Positions 35,893-50,854 of a stretch of DNA of 64,000 nucleotides are shown here, one piece after another; within the stretch, counting starts at the first letter, position 1; the number at the start of each line of letters is the position of its first letter. Location of the stretch: assembly GCF_003253565.1 (NCBI RefSeq), contig NZ_QKUF01000010.1:65236-129235 (forward strand). The letters run 5' to 3'. The notes under the pieces were generated by a model. It was not told the origin of the DNA, made no database searches, and worked only from the letters and a program-made list of their open reading frames with translations. Made by a program: the position numbers and the translations under genes. This DNA comes from Thermosporothrix hazakensis. GTDB lineage: Bacteria; Chloroflexota; Ktedonobacteria; Ktedonobacterales; Ktedonobacteraceae.

Positions 35893-38800
35893 GTCGGAAT
35901 GAAATGGTAGAACAGCTCCACAACACACCACTTGACGCGGATGAGGATGTGTTTGTCTTTCCGATGTCTGCCGCGCAAAAGCAGTTGTGGTTGCTGGACC
36001 AGCTTGAACCGGAGAGCGCCTTCTACAATGTGCCATTTGCCCTTCGTTTGCAAGGGAAGCTTGATATTGAGGCGCTGGAAAAGAGTCTGAATGCTATCCT
36101 GGAGCGCCATGAGGTGCTGCGTACTACCTTTCGTACATATGAAGAAGAGCCAGTACAGGTGGTTCATTCAGTGACAAGGGTAAATCTGCTACGTGTGGAT
36201 CTGAGAGGAGAGGGAGAGCGCGAGCAGAAAATCCACGCTCTCTCAGAGGAAGAAGCCCGCCATCCCTTCAATCTTGCGCGAGATCTTCCTCTGCGCACCA
36301 TGCTGATCCAGCTTGAAGATGACCTCTTCATTTTACTGGTAACTATGCATCACATTGTCGCTGATGGCTGGTCTATAGGTCTCCTTTTTCAGGAACTTAC
36401 TGCCTTCTACGGAGCGTATGTGAAAGGAGAGCCTTCACCGCTCAGCCCACTCCCTGTACAGTACGCCGACTATGCAGAATGGCAACAACACTACCTGAAC
36501 GAACAGACGCGCGCGGAACTGCTCCACTACTGGAAGCAACAACTTGCAGGCGCACCCGCATTATTGGAACTGCCGACCGACTTTCTGCGCCCAACGCACC
36601 AAACTTTCAACGGGGCATACTATCGCATGCAGATACAGAACAGGCTGCTCTCCCGGGTATATGAGATCAGCCAATCTGAGAATGCCACCCTTTTTATGAC
36701 CCTGCTCGGTGCGTTTGCCTTTCTGCTACGTCGCTATACTGACAGCGAAGATATGTTGATCGGGACGCCGGTAACCAATCGTCCATTTGTCGAACTCGAA
36801 CAGGTCATCGGCTTCTTTGTGAATACCCTGGCCCTCCGCATTCGGGCATCAGAGCACCTGACCTTCCGCCAGCTCTTGCAACAGATCAAGCAAACCACGC
36901 TGCAAGCCTTCTCTCATGAAAGCATTCCTTTTGAAACGGTCGTCCATGAACTACAGCCTGTTCGCGATAGCAGCTACTCACCACTTGTTCAGGTCATGTT
37001 TATCCTCCAAAACGCTCCCTTGCCTGTGGTCTCGCTTCCCGATCTGGAGGTATGTCTGTGGGAGCGAAAACGCGAGGTCGCCAAATTTGACCTGACGCTG
37101 GAATGCATGGAAAGCACAGACGGGCTCATCTGTGGCTTTGAATACAATACAGACCTCTTTGAAGAGCAGACCATTGAACGGATGGCACAACACTTTCAGG
37201 TAGCGCTTGAGCAGCTCTGTGCCCGACCAGATGCCCCACTTGCAACACTACCGTTACTCACAGAAGAGGAGGCCGAACGACTTCTACAGCCGGAAATCTC
37301 CACGAATGCGCAACCGGCTTTGATCCATAAACAGATTGAGGAGCAGGCAAGACTTCAACCACAAGCAATTGCAGTTCTGCATCAGGAGCAGAAACTGTCC
37401 TACGGCGAATTAGACACACAGGCAACACTCCTTGCTCGCTATCTGCAATCGGTGGGAGTGGGACCGGAGGTGCCTGTTGGAATATGCATGGAGCGCTGTC
37501 CGGAACTGATTGTTGCCATTGTTGCGGTCTTAAAGGCAGGCGGGTGCTATGTTCCACTTGACCCATCTTACCCGAGCGAACGGCTGGCGTTCATGATGGC
37601 AGACTCCAATACACAAACAGTCATCACCCGAAGACGGTTCGTTCCGCTCCTGCTGCAACAAGGGCAGCATACCATCTGTCTTGAGGGAGATTGGCAAACA
37701 GTGCTACGCGAGAAGGTAGGGGAGCAAGCGTTACGTGAACAGGTCACCCCCGGAAACCTGGCCTATATCATCTATACCTCTGGCTCAACTGGCAGGCCGA
37801 AGGGGGTGCTGGTCACACATGAAAATCTTCAGTATTCAACTCTGGCACGCTTCACCTACTATCAGCAGCGGGTTTCCTGCTTCCTGTTGCTCTCCTCATA
37901 CGCATTCGATAGCTCAATTGCGGGGTTGTTCTGGACATTAACTCAGGGGGGACGGCTCGTATTACCTCCCGAGGGAGACCTGTTTGAAATCGAGCAGTTA
38001 CGCTCTCTTATAGAGCGGCATCATGTTTCCCATCTCCTCTGTGTGCCCTCGCTCTATCGTGTCTTACTGGAACATGCGTCGGATGTCCTGGCACGCTGGC
38101 TGCGCGTGGTAATTGTGGCGGGAGAAGCCTCTTCTCCGGAGCTTTTACAGCTTCATACCTCGCGCCTCCCCACAACGAACCTGTATAACGAGTATGGCCC
38201 AACCGAGGCCACTGTCTGGTGTACAGTACAGGATTGTTCCCAACCATCGCAGGCACGGACAGCCTCCATTGGCTATCCAATAGAAGGCGCAGAAATCTAT
38301 ATCCTCAATAGCAGCCTGCAAATGGCCCCCACTGGCGTGCCGGGCGACCTCTATGTTGGGGGAAATGGCATTACCAGAGGCTACCTGCATAGGCCTGATC
38401 TGACTGCCGAGCGCTTTATTCCGCATCCCTTCAGCAAGAAGGAGGGAGCGCGGCTGTATCATACCGGAGATCGGGCCCGCTATCTGCCTTCAGGAGAGAT
38501 AGAGTATCTTGGCCGTTCGGATCATCAAGCCAAGATTCGTGGCTTCCGTATCGAACTCGGTGAGATCGAGGCAGCATTACTCACCCATCCGGCAGTACAG
38601 CAATCAACAGTATTGGTACATACGAGCGCCAGGGGACATGAGCAGCTTGTGGCCTACCTGGTTCTCAGTGATGGGCAGGACATGCACCAGCTTCAGCGCC
38701 ACCTGCGCCTGCACTTGCAAGAGCATCTCCCGGATTATATGGTGCCAACGCTCTATGTCTCTCTGCCAGCTTTACCACTCTTACCAAATGGGAAAATAGA

Positions 38801-41800
38801 CCGCAAGGCCCTGCCTGAGCCGGTAGAGGAGACAGCAACCCTTCCCACACTTGAGCGAGCAACCGCAGAGGAACGCTCGCTTATCGAGATTTGGAAGCAG
38901 GTGCTCGGGCGAGAGCAGATTGGCCTGCACGACAACTTCTTTGAATTGGGAGGCGATTCAATTCAAGCAATTCAGGTCGTGGCGCGGGCAAGAGAGGCGA
39001 TGCTGAACTTCCAGGCACGCGATCTGTTCCAGTACCAGACAGTCGCCCAACTGGCACGTGTGGTGACAAAAGGCCACACACAACATCTGTTACCCCCCGT
39101 CCTATCCAGCGACGACGTCCCACTGACGCCTATTCAGCACTGGTTCTTTGAGCAGCGAATACCGAATGTCCATCACTGGAATCAATCACTCTGGTTGAGC
39201 TTCCACGGACAATTGAAGCGTGAAAAGCTTGAACGTGCGCTCCTTCTTCTGGCACGCCGACACGATGCCCTGCGTCTGCGTTTTCATGTGGCAGCCAGAA
39301 GGCAAACCTTATTACCGGAGACCGAAGCAGGCCGCTCTTTTACATTGCGCTGGCTTGACGCACGAGGGAAGGCTTCTCCAGAGCTTGAGCAGACATTGAT
39401 AGCCTTTGAGCTATCCTGCCAGACAGCGCTGCACCTTGAACAAGGGCCTCTTCTCTGTGTGGGTGTGGTGCAGCTTGCTGAGGAACACTATCGGTTGTTT
39501 ATGGCCGTACACCATCTGGTTATGGATGGCGTCTCGTGGCGCGTTCTGGCTGAAGAGTTGAACATGCTGTATCGCGACTCGGATGAACTGCTCCCGGCGC
39601 GTACAACTTCATACGCGCAATGGGCATTTGCTTTACAAGCGTACGCGAAACAGGTACCTGAGGCAAAGGTCCATTACTGGCTCACACTGGCGCAAGAACC
39701 CTTCACACCACTCCCCACTGATGAGAGAGTCACGCCCCCCGCTTTTCAAGAGCAATATGCAACCCAGATAACTCAGGTGCTGCCCCGCGAGAAGACAGCT
39801 CAACTGCTCCATCAAGCCCCACGTGCGTATCATACCCGGATCAATGATCTGCTTCTTACGGCGCTGAGTATGACTCTTGAAGAGATATGGGGTCAGCATG
39901 ATCTCTTGCTTGAAATGGAAGGACACGGACGCGGCGAACTGATTGAGGGGGTCGATCTGTCGCGTACGGTTGGCTGGTTTACCAGCCTCTACCCGGTAGG
40001 CTTGCACTGGCAACCGAAAAGTCAGCCTGGAGAGCGCCTGAAGAGTATCAAGGAACAATTGCGACGCGTCCCTGAACACGGCATATACTATAGTATCGTG
40101 CGCTATCTGGGCCAGAATGAAGCGGTACAGATGCGCCTGCGCGATATGCCACATGCAGCATTGACCTTCAACTATTTAGGACAGTTTGAGCAGGAAACAC
40201 AGGCGGGAACAAATGAGGCATTCATGCTGTATGCTCCTCTGGCCTCGGCAATGCGTGACGCGACAAGTATGCGCCCAACCCTGCTTAGCCTCGATAGCCT
40301 GATCAGCAATGGCTGCCTTCAGGTAACCTGCACCTATAGCACGCTGGCATATCGCGAAGAGAGCATCAAGCGGCTACTGGAGCGTTTTCTTGCTCAACTC
40401 TCACAACTCATCGAGCACTGTCTGACCTGTGAAAAGAGCCAGTTTACGCCCTCTGATTTCCCCCTGGCCAGACTGGAACAGCGGCATCTTGATAGCTGGA
40501 ACTTCGAGATAGAAGACATCTATCCGCTCTCCTATGTGCAACAGGGAATGCTTTTCCATACCCTGCTGCATCCGGGGAAAGGCGTCTATTCTGAGCAGCT
40601 CGGCCTGATGCTGAACGGGGAACTCCACCTTGAAGCCTTCCTTCAGGCCTGGAAAGATGTGCTGAAACTGCATCCCGTGCTCCGTAGCTCGTTCTATTGG
40701 GATGATCTGGAAGAGCCGATCCAGATCGTGCATCGACAGGTAGAGCTACCAGTGACCGTCCTTGACTGGCGCGGTGAAGAGTATGAGCAACAGTTAGCAC
40801 ACTATCAAGAAAATGAGCAGATTCGAGGCTTCGATTTTCAGCAAGCTCCATTAATGCGCCTGACGCTTATCCGGCTCACAGACACACGTTGGTATATGCT
40901 CTGGTCTCACCACCACATTCTGATGGATGGGTGGTGCCTCTCTCCGCTCTTCACCCAACTTTTCTCGCTTTATCAAAGCTATCTGAACGGGCAGCCGCTC
41001 ATCTTACCACCGCAGCCGGCTTACCGCGACTACATCAAGTGGCTACGCCAGCAGGATTATCACGAAGCGGAACAGTTCTGGAAGCAGTATCTCAAGGAGA
41101 TCCCTCCACAAGGTGCGCTCTCTACTCGAGCAGCGGAGACAGAGGAAGAGCAGCAGAGAGAGCTTGATATCTTCCTGAGATCTGAAACAAGCCAGGCACT
41201 TATACAGGTGGCCCGCCGCTATCAGGTGACGCTGCATACGCTCTTCCAGAGCATATGGGCATTGCTGCTGAGCTTCTATAGTGGCAAGGAAACGGTGGTC
41301 TTTGGCTCTGTGGTCTCTGGCCGCCCGGCTGATTTGCCGGGGGTTGAGGAGATGGTTGGTCCCTTCATTAACACCATTCCTGTACGGCTCTCCATTCGCC
41401 CTGATGCTTCGCTTGCAGACTGGCTTTCCTCACTGCGCGAAGAGCAGGCAGTATTGAACCAGTACGAGTTAACACCTCTTGTCTTTATTCAGCAGTGGTG
41501 CGGGAGATCAGCAGATACACTCTTTGATACGGTGCTGGTCTTCTATAACTACCCGCTGGATATGGAGACCTTGCGAGCGTATCAGGAGCGTGTCGGTTTC
41601 ACTGTTGAGCGAATTGACGGAGCAGAACATACCAATTATCCCTTAACGCTGGCTGTGATTCCAGATGAGCAGATCCAACTTTCAATAAACTACAACACGA
41701 AACTCGTTCAGCAGGGATTCGTCCAGCAGGTACTTGCCGATCTGGAAACCCTGGCAACCCAAATCGCGGTTACGCCTGAGATACACCTTCATGAGCTGTT

Positions 41801-41900
41801 AGCCAGCCTCAAAAAGTCGCACAGGCAGCAACAGCAGGTGCAAAAGCAGGCAAACCAGCAGAAATTGAAGCAACTGCTTCGCAAACGAACAAAGTCCTGA
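35889..41900 (+). CDS. NRPS: C-A-PCP-E-C
   Basis: 2003 aa; ATG 35889 overlaps the previous stop. C (20-450, HHIVADG near 154) joins residue 2 to residue 1. A (450-1000; IYTSGSTGRPKG near 627) has the pocket DSALIAEVWK by eye, which I cannot assign. PCP near 1020 has GGDS, the form common before E domains. The E domain (1060-1500) is intact: HHLVMDG near 1207, EGHGRGE, RTVGWFTSLYPV, FNYLGQ. So residue 2 should be D. A second C domain (1535-1960; HHHILMDGW near 1674, opening VQQGMLFHTLL) is of the type that accepts a D residue, and the gene then ends. That C domain must serve the A-PCP of the next synthetase protein. The last 35 residues are Gln/Lys-rich, perhaps a docking tail. Confidence 0.93.
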   Translation: MSRNEMVEQLHNTPLDADEDVFVFPMSAAQKQLWLLDQLEPESAFYNVPFALRLQGKLDIEALEKSLNAILERHEVLRTTFRTYEEEPVQVVHSVTRVNLLRVDLRGEGEREQKIHALSEEEARHPFNLARDLPLRTMLIQLEDDLFILLVTMHHIVADGWSIGLLFQELTAFYGAYVKGEPSPLSPLPVQYADYAEWQQHYLNEQTRAELLHYWKQQLAGAPALLELPTDFLRPTHQTFNGAYYRMQIQNRLLSRVYEISQSENATLFMTLLGAFAFLLRRYTDSEDMLIGTPVTNRPFVELEQVIGFFVNTLALRIRASEHLTFRQLLQQIKQTTLQAFSHESIPFETVVHELQPVRDSSYSPLVQVMFILQNAPLPVVSLPDLEVCLWERKREVAKFDLTLECMESTDGLICGFEYNTDLFEEQTIERMAQHFQVALEQLCARPDAPLATLPLLTEEEAERLLQPEISTNAQPALIHKQIEEQARLQPQAIAVLHQEQKLSYGELDTQATLLARYLQSVGVGPEVPVGICMERCPELIVAIVAVLKAGGCYVPLDPSYPSERLAFMMADSNTQTVITRRRFVPLLLQQGQHTICLEGDWQTVLREKVGEQALREQVTPGNLAYIIYTSGSTGRPKGVLVTHENLQYSTLARFTYYQQRVSCFLLLSSYAFDSSIAGLFWTLTQGGRLVLPPEGDLFEIEQLRSLIERHHVSHLLCVPSLYRVLLEHASDVLARWLRVVIVAGEASSPELLQLHTSRLPTTNLYNEYGPTEATVWCTVQDCSQPSQARTASIGYPIEGAEIYILNSSLQMAPTGVPGDLYVGGNGITRGYLHRPDLTAERFIPHPFSKKEGARLYHTGDRARYLPSGEIEYLGRSDHQAKIRGFRIELGEIEAALLTHPAVQQSTVLVHTSARGHEQLVAYLVLSDGQDMHQLQRHLRLHLQEHLPDYMVPTLYVSLPALPLLPNGKIDRKALPEPVEETATLPTLERATAEERSLIEIWKQVLGREQIGLHDNFFELGGDSIQAIQVVARAREAMLNFQARDLFQYQTVAQLARVVTKGHTQHLLPPVLSSDDVPLTPIQHWFFEQRIPNVHHWNQSLWLSFHGQLKREKLERALLLLARRHDALRLRFHVAARRQTLLPETEAGRSFTLRWLDARGKASPELEQTLIAFELSCQTALHLEQGPLLCVGVVQLAEEHYRLFMAVHHLVMDGVSWRVLAEELNMLYRDSDELLPARTTSYAQWAFALQAYAKQVPEAKVHYWLTLAQEPFTPLPTDERVTPPAFQEQYATQITQVLPREKTAQLLHQAPRAYHTRINDLLLTALSMTLEEIWGQHDLLLEMEGHGRGELIEGVDLSRTVGWFTSLYPVGLHWQPKSQPGERLKSIKEQLRRVPEHGIYYSIVRYLGQNEAVQMRLRDMPHAALTFNYLGQFEQETQAGTNEAFMLYAPLASAMRDATSMRPTLLSLDSLISNGCLQVTCTYSTLAYREESIKRLLERFLAQLSQLIEHCLTCEKSQFTPSDFPLARLEQRHLDSWNFEIEDIYPLSYVQQGMLFHTLLHPGKGVYSEQLGLMLNGELHLEAFLQAWKDVLKLHPVLRSSFYWDDLEEPIQIVHRQVELPVTVLDWRGEEYEQQLAHYQENEQIRGFDFQQAPLMRLTLIRLTDTRWYMLWSHHHILMDGWCLSPLFTQLFSLYQSYLNGQPLILPPQPAYRDYIKWLRQQDYHEAEQFWKQYLKEIPPQGALSTRAAETEEEQQRELDIFLRSETSQALIQVARRYQVTLHTLFQSIWALLLSFYSGKETVVFGSVVSGRPADLPGVEEMVGPFINTIPVRLSIRPDASLADWLSSLREEQAVLNQYELTPLVFIQQWCGRSADTLFDTVLVFYNYPLDMETLRAYQERVGFTVERIDGAEHTNYPLTLAVIPDEQIQLSINYNTKLVQQGFVQQVLADLETLATQIAVTPEIHLHELLASLKKSHRQQQQVQKQANQQKLKQLLRKRTKS

Positions 41901-41926
41901 TGAAAAAAAGAAAGAGGTTTTGAACA

Positions 41927-42982
41927 ATGAGCACAAGTCCTTTTAAACGACCCGGAGCTATCAAACGTCAACGCGTTACTGTCTCTCTGGAGAAAGCAGT
42001 GAAGGAACGGTATTTCAAAGAGGGACAGACGCTTCCCCTGATACTGGAGCCAGCAATAGAGGGTCTTGATCTGCTTGAGTGGGGCAAAACGAATAAAGCT
42101 TACATCGAAGATCAGCTCCTCAAGCATGGTGGAGTGCTCTTCCGGGGCTTTCAGATCAACCCGGAGAATGACTTCCATCGCTTCATCAGTACGCTCTTTG
42201 AGGAGCTCCTTTCCTATCGGGATCGTGCTACACCACGCAAAGAGGTAGGGAACGGCACCTACACTTCAACCGAGTATCCCGCTGACCAGACCATTGAGCT
42301 GCACAATGAGAACTCCTATGCCTACAGTTGGCCCTCCAAAATTGCCTTCTGTTGCCTCATCGAGCCAGAGACAGGAGGCGAGACACCTATTGCCGATAGC
42401 AGCAAAGTCTATCAGCGCATCCCTGTCGAAGTGCGCGAGCGCTTTGAACGCAAGGGCGTGATGTATGTGCGCAACTTCGGGGACGGCGTCGGTCTGAACT
42501 GGCAATCTGTGTTCCAGACCGAGGATAAGGCAGAAATGGAGGAGTTCTGTAAGCGCTCACATATCACTGTGGAATGGAAAGACGACCATCGTTTGCGTAC
42601 CCGGCAGATACGCCCGGCCACGGTCGTTCATCCGAAGACCGGAGCGCGCGTCTGGTTCAACCAGTCAAATGCCTTCCACTACACCACACTGGAAAAGACG
42701 ATACAAGAAGCGTTGCTGGCCGAACATTCCGAAATGGATCTGCCCAAGAATGTTCTCTTTGGCGATGGAACTCCAATCAGTACCGCTGACCTGGAAGCCA
42801 TCCGAGCGGCATACCAGCAGGAAACCATCGCATTCCCCTGGAAACGGGGCGACATCTTGCTACTTGATAACATTCTGGTCGCACATGGACGCGCCCCCTT
42901 TACCGGGACACGCAAGGTCATCGTGAGTATGGCTGATGCCTACAGTTGGGACCAGGTAGAGCATAGTCCTATGACCATGTAG
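41927..42982 (+). CDS. SyrP-like Fe(II)/2-oxoglutarate oxygenase (TauD family), probable beta-hydroxylase
   Basis: Members such as SyrP hydroxylate the beta carbon of an amino acid bound to an NRPS carrier. The protein is 351 aa. Iron ligands are His126 and Glu128 (ELHNENSYAYSWP) and the distal His320 (VAHGRAPF), with the Arg of GTRKVIVSM near 331 for 2-oxoglutarate. Other family features are GGVLFRGF near 69-75, PETGGETPIADS, and FGDGVGLNWQSVF. It lies between the C-ending NRPS and the NRPS whose first domain is a dead C-like domain, 26 and 49 bases apart, so it is in the operon and probably acts on residue 3. The substrate is not known. Confidence 0.88.
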   Translation: MSTSPFKRPGAIKRQRVTVSLEKAVKERYFKEGQTLPLILEPAIEGLDLLEWGKTNKAYIEDQLLKHGGVLFRGFQINPENDFHRFISTLFEELLSYRDRATPRKEVGNGTYTSTEYPADQTIELHNENSYAYSWPSKIAFCCLIEPETGGETPIADSSKVYQRIPVEVRERFERKGVMYVRNFGDGVGLNWQSVFQTEDKAEMEEFCKRSHITVEWKDDHRLRTRQIRPATVVHPKTGARVWFNQSNAFHYTTLEKTIQEALLAEHSEMDLPKNVLFGDGTPISTADLEAIRAAYQQETIAFPWKRGDILLLDNILVAHGRAPFTGTRKVIVSMADAYSWDQVEHSPMTM

Positions 42983-43031
42983 AAACCGAAGCACATCGTT
43001 TACAGGAAATTCTCTGGAAGGAAACAGGATC

Positions 43032-46000
43032 ATGACACAGATTGAACAGGAGCAAGTGGAGGGCTTTCGGCTCTCCCCACAGCAGCGATGGGCCTGGACA
43101 CAGCAGGTGAGCGCCCGGAGCCCTTTTCTCTCTTACTGCCTGATGAAGCTTGAGGGCGTGCTTGATGCAGAACAGCTTCATCAGGCCCTGCGCATGTGTG
43201 TTGAGCGATACGAGATTCTGCGCACCACGTTCCGCCGGCCTCCGGGTCTCTCTTTGCCTGTACAGGTTGTTCTCGATACTGTGGATCCGCTCTTTATTCA
43301 CCGCTTCGGGACAGCACCGGACGAGCAGCAACTTGCTGCTCTCCTGCAAGCGTGCGATCTATCACAGCACCCATTTCGGGCAGAACTGCTTTCTGTGACA
43401 GAAAGACAACACTATCTGCTCCTGGTGACCTCCGCCCTCTGCCTGGATGCAGTAGGCCTGGCAACGCTCGCGCAGGAGATCCTGACCATCTACCTGCAAA
43501 ACAGTGTCAGCGAAGAGGAAGTGTTACAGTATGCAGACGTTTCAGAATGGCTCAACGAGCAGGTTGAGTCCGAAGAAAACGAGGTTGGCCGTCAGTACTG
43601 GCGTAGCTGTGACCTCTCTGGGCTCGATGCTGCAACACTCTCCATCGCGAACAGGAGACAGGAAGCGCTGCCCTTTTGCCCTCGCTCCTACTCCATCACA
43701 CTTGATACCGGCACGCGAGAGCGGGTCGTCACCTGGGCGCAACAGCAGGGGCTCTCACCAGATACCTTTTTCCTGGCCTGCTGGCGTTGGCTGCTCTGGA
43801 AAAGCAGTGCTGGAGCAGAATTCCCCCTCGGCGTCGCTTTTCATGGACGAACCTATGAAGAACTGGAGCAGATCCCTGGCTTGTTTCATCGGTACCTGCC
43901 AATAACAATCATCCCTCGGGCAGACGAGACGTTCCGTGAACTGATGCAAAAGACCGAGCAAAAGCTTCAGGAGAGCGCGGAATGGCAGGAGGCCTTCGAC
44001 TGGGAGAGGGACGCAGGCACGCGCTTCTTCCCGCTGGCCTATGAGGCGCTGAACCTCTCGGCTTTCGTGGGGAGCGAGGAGCTGACTCCTTCTCTTGAGC
44101 ACATCCATGCCTGTACCCAACGGTTTGAACTGAAGCTTCAGTGCATGAGCACGCCTGAGCGCTGTACGCTCACTTTCTGGTACGATCAGCATCGTTACGA
44201 GACAGCAGCCATCGAGCGCATGGGCCACAATTTCCTCACTCTGGTAAATACGGCTCTTATGGCTCCAGAGGCTCCACTATATACCCTTGAAGTAGTGAGC
44301 GAGGAGGAACAGCGCTTCCTCAACGAGCTGAATACAACTGCCAGAGATTACCCGCTTGAGTTCCCGCTGCACCGGCTTTTTGAGCAACAAGCGGCCAGTT
44401 GTCCAACCCGCATGGCTGTGACGTATGCAGGAGAAGCGTTGACCTATGAACAGTTAAATAGCCGCGCGAATCAAATTGCTCACCTGCTGCGTGAGCGAGG
44501 CACTACGGTTGGTTCTCTGGTTGGCATTTATCTTGAGCGCTCACTTGACTACCTGGCCTGTCTGCTCGGTATTCTTAAAGCCGGCGCGGCATACATCCCA
44601 CTCGATCTCAGTTTTCCTCGTGAGCGGCTGGCCTTCTTGCTTCAGGATACGAAAGTGCAGCAGGTAATCACGCTTGCAGAGCTTGCGGAACAGCTCCCTG
44701 AAGCAGCATCCCCGCTCTGCCTCGATATAGATCGGCAGCAGATAGAGGCGATGAAGCAGACAAATCCAGACCTCTCTATTCCATCGTCTGCTCTTGCCTA
44801 TGTGCTCCATACATCAGGTTCAACAGGCCAGCCAAAGGGCGTAATGGTCAGCCATAGAAGCCTTGTCAACTATCTGCACTGGTGTAATGAGGTGTTTCGC
44901 GAGTTCGAGGTTATTCCGGCAACCACACGCCTGAGCTTTGATGCCTCGCTGAAACAACTCTTCGCGCCTCTGATCCGAGGAGGCACCGTCTGGCTCCTTC
45001 CCGAAAACATTGTTGCACAACCAGAAAAGCTTTTCGACTTTATCCGCACCCAGCACCACATGGCTCTGAATACCGTGCCCTCGCTCTGGCGTCCATTCCT
45101 GGAGTATGCACGACAGCAAGATGTTTCACTGGATGGGCATCTGACCGGCCTTCTCATAGGTGGTGAGGCACTTGAAAGCGAGCTGGTAGCGAAAACACTC
45201 GAAGTATTTCCCTGGCTGCGTATCTATAACCTGTATGGCCCGACCGAAGCCACCGCGAATGCAAGTAGTGCCGTGATTACCGATCCCACGCATATTACGC
45301 TTGGGCATCCTCTTGCCAATACTCGCGTGTACGTTCTGGACGATACCTGGCAGAGAACTCCGATAGGCGTTTCTGGCGAACTCTATCTCGGAGGTGAAGG
45401 GCTTGCTCTTGGCTACCTCGATCGGCCTGACCTGACGGCTGAACGCTTTATTCCTGATCCCTATAGCGGAGATGGAAACCGCCTCTATCGCACCGGTGAT
45501 ATGGCCCGTATTCTTCCTTCGGGCGAGCTTGAGTATCTTGGACGACGCGACCATCAGGTCAAACTCTATGGCGTTCGTATTGAACTGGGCGAGATTGAAG
45601 CGGTGATAAAGACATATCCAAAGGTGCACGATTGTGTGGTACATCTGTATCAAGATGCAGGCGGACAGCAAAGGCTTGCTGCCTATATCGAAGGAGCAGA
45701 AGCGCAGCAAGGGCTACAGGAATGGCTGCAACAGCGTTTACCTCAAGCAATGATTCCTTCAGCTCTGGTTTTTCTCCCCGAACTGCCACGCACCTCCGGG
45801 GGCAAAGTAGACAGACAGGCTCTACCCACACCGGAACGCGCAGAGAGCCGCGCCGCCTATGTCGCACCTCAAACTCCTGTCGAGGTGAAACTGGCCCAGA
45901 TTTGGGGTGAGGTACTGCATCTAGAGCGCATTGGCATTCATGACAATTTCTTCGCGCTTGGGGGTCATTCATTGCTGGCCATTCAGATCGCATCCCGTGT

Positions 46001-46154
46001 GCGCTCGGCCTTCCCCGTTGATGTTCCCTTACATCTCCTGCTCGGTACGCCTACCATTGCTGAGCTTGCGCAACAGATCGATAGCCTGATTGTCCAAAAG
46101 CTGGAAACACTGTCCGACGAAGAGGCACAGCACATGCTTGCCCTTTTCGAGTAA
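43032..46154 (+). CDS. NRPS: noncatalytic C-like (interface-type) domain-A-PCP
   Basis: 1040 aa. The first 420 residues are C-domain related (opening LSPQQRWAWTQQ), but the HHxxxDG motif is replaced by SALCLDAVG near 134-142, so it should not condense. The true C domain is on the C-terminus of the previous NRPS. Such silent C-like domains before the A domain are known as interface domains that recruit stand-alone beta-hydroxylases; the SyrP-like gene is next door. A domain (440-960, LHTSGSTGQPKG near 593) pocket by eye is DAKNLGLANK. Its first three positions match Glu-type codes (DAK), but the rest does not, so the amino acid is open. PCP has LGGHSLLA near 976. Confidence 0.9.
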   Translation: MTQIEQEQVEGFRLSPQQRWAWTQQVSARSPFLSYCLMKLEGVLDAEQLHQALRMCVERYEILRTTFRRPPGLSLPVQVVLDTVDPLFIHRFGTAPDEQQLAALLQACDLSQHPFRAELLSVTERQHYLLLVTSALCLDAVGLATLAQEILTIYLQNSVSEEEVLQYADVSEWLNEQVESEENEVGRQYWRSCDLSGLDAATLSIANRRQEALPFCPRSYSITLDTGTRERVVTWAQQQGLSPDTFFLACWRWLLWKSSAGAEFPLGVAFHGRTYEELEQIPGLFHRYLPITIIPRADETFRELMQKTEQKLQESAEWQEAFDWERDAGTRFFPLAYEALNLSAFVGSEELTPSLEHIHACTQRFELKLQCMSTPERCTLTFWYDQHRYETAAIERMGHNFLTLVNTALMAPEAPLYTLEVVSEEEQRFLNELNTTARDYPLEFPLHRLFEQQAASCPTRMAVTYAGEALTYEQLNSRANQIAHLLRERGTTVGSLVGIYLERSLDYLACLLGILKAGAAYIPLDLSFPRERLAFLLQDTKVQQVITLAELAEQLPEAASPLCLDIDRQQIEAMKQTNPDLSIPSSALAYVLHTSGSTGQPKGVMVSHRSLVNYLHWCNEVFREFEVIPATTRLSFDASLKQLFAPLIRGGTVWLLPENIVAQPEKLFDFIRTQHHMALNTVPSLWRPFLEYARQQDVSLDGHLTGLLIGGEALESELVAKTLEVFPWLRIYNLYGPTEATANASSAVITDPTHITLGHPLANTRVYVLDDTWQRTPIGVSGELYLGGEGLALGYLDRPDLTAERFIPDPYSGDGNRLYRTGDMARILPSGELEYLGRRDHQVKLYGVRIELGEIEAVIKTYPKVHDCVVHLYQDAGGQQRLAAYIEGAEAQQGLQEWLQQRLPQAMIPSALVFLPELPRTSGGKVDRQALPTPERAESRAAYVAPQTPVEVKLAQIWGEVLHLERIGIHDNFFALGGHSLLAIQIASRVRSAFPVDVPLHLLLGTPTIAELAQQIDSLIVQKLETLSDEEAQHMLALFE

Positions 46155-46193
46155 GACAGCAGTTGTTCAGTTGAGTTGTCACGAGGTGTATCT

Positions 46194-50852
<4,659 letters not shown>

Positions 50853-50854
50853 AT

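Noticed and set aside
46176..46193. TTG start for NRPS 4
   Set aside because: ATG 46194 has GAGGTG at proper spacing, while the TTG has no ribosome site.
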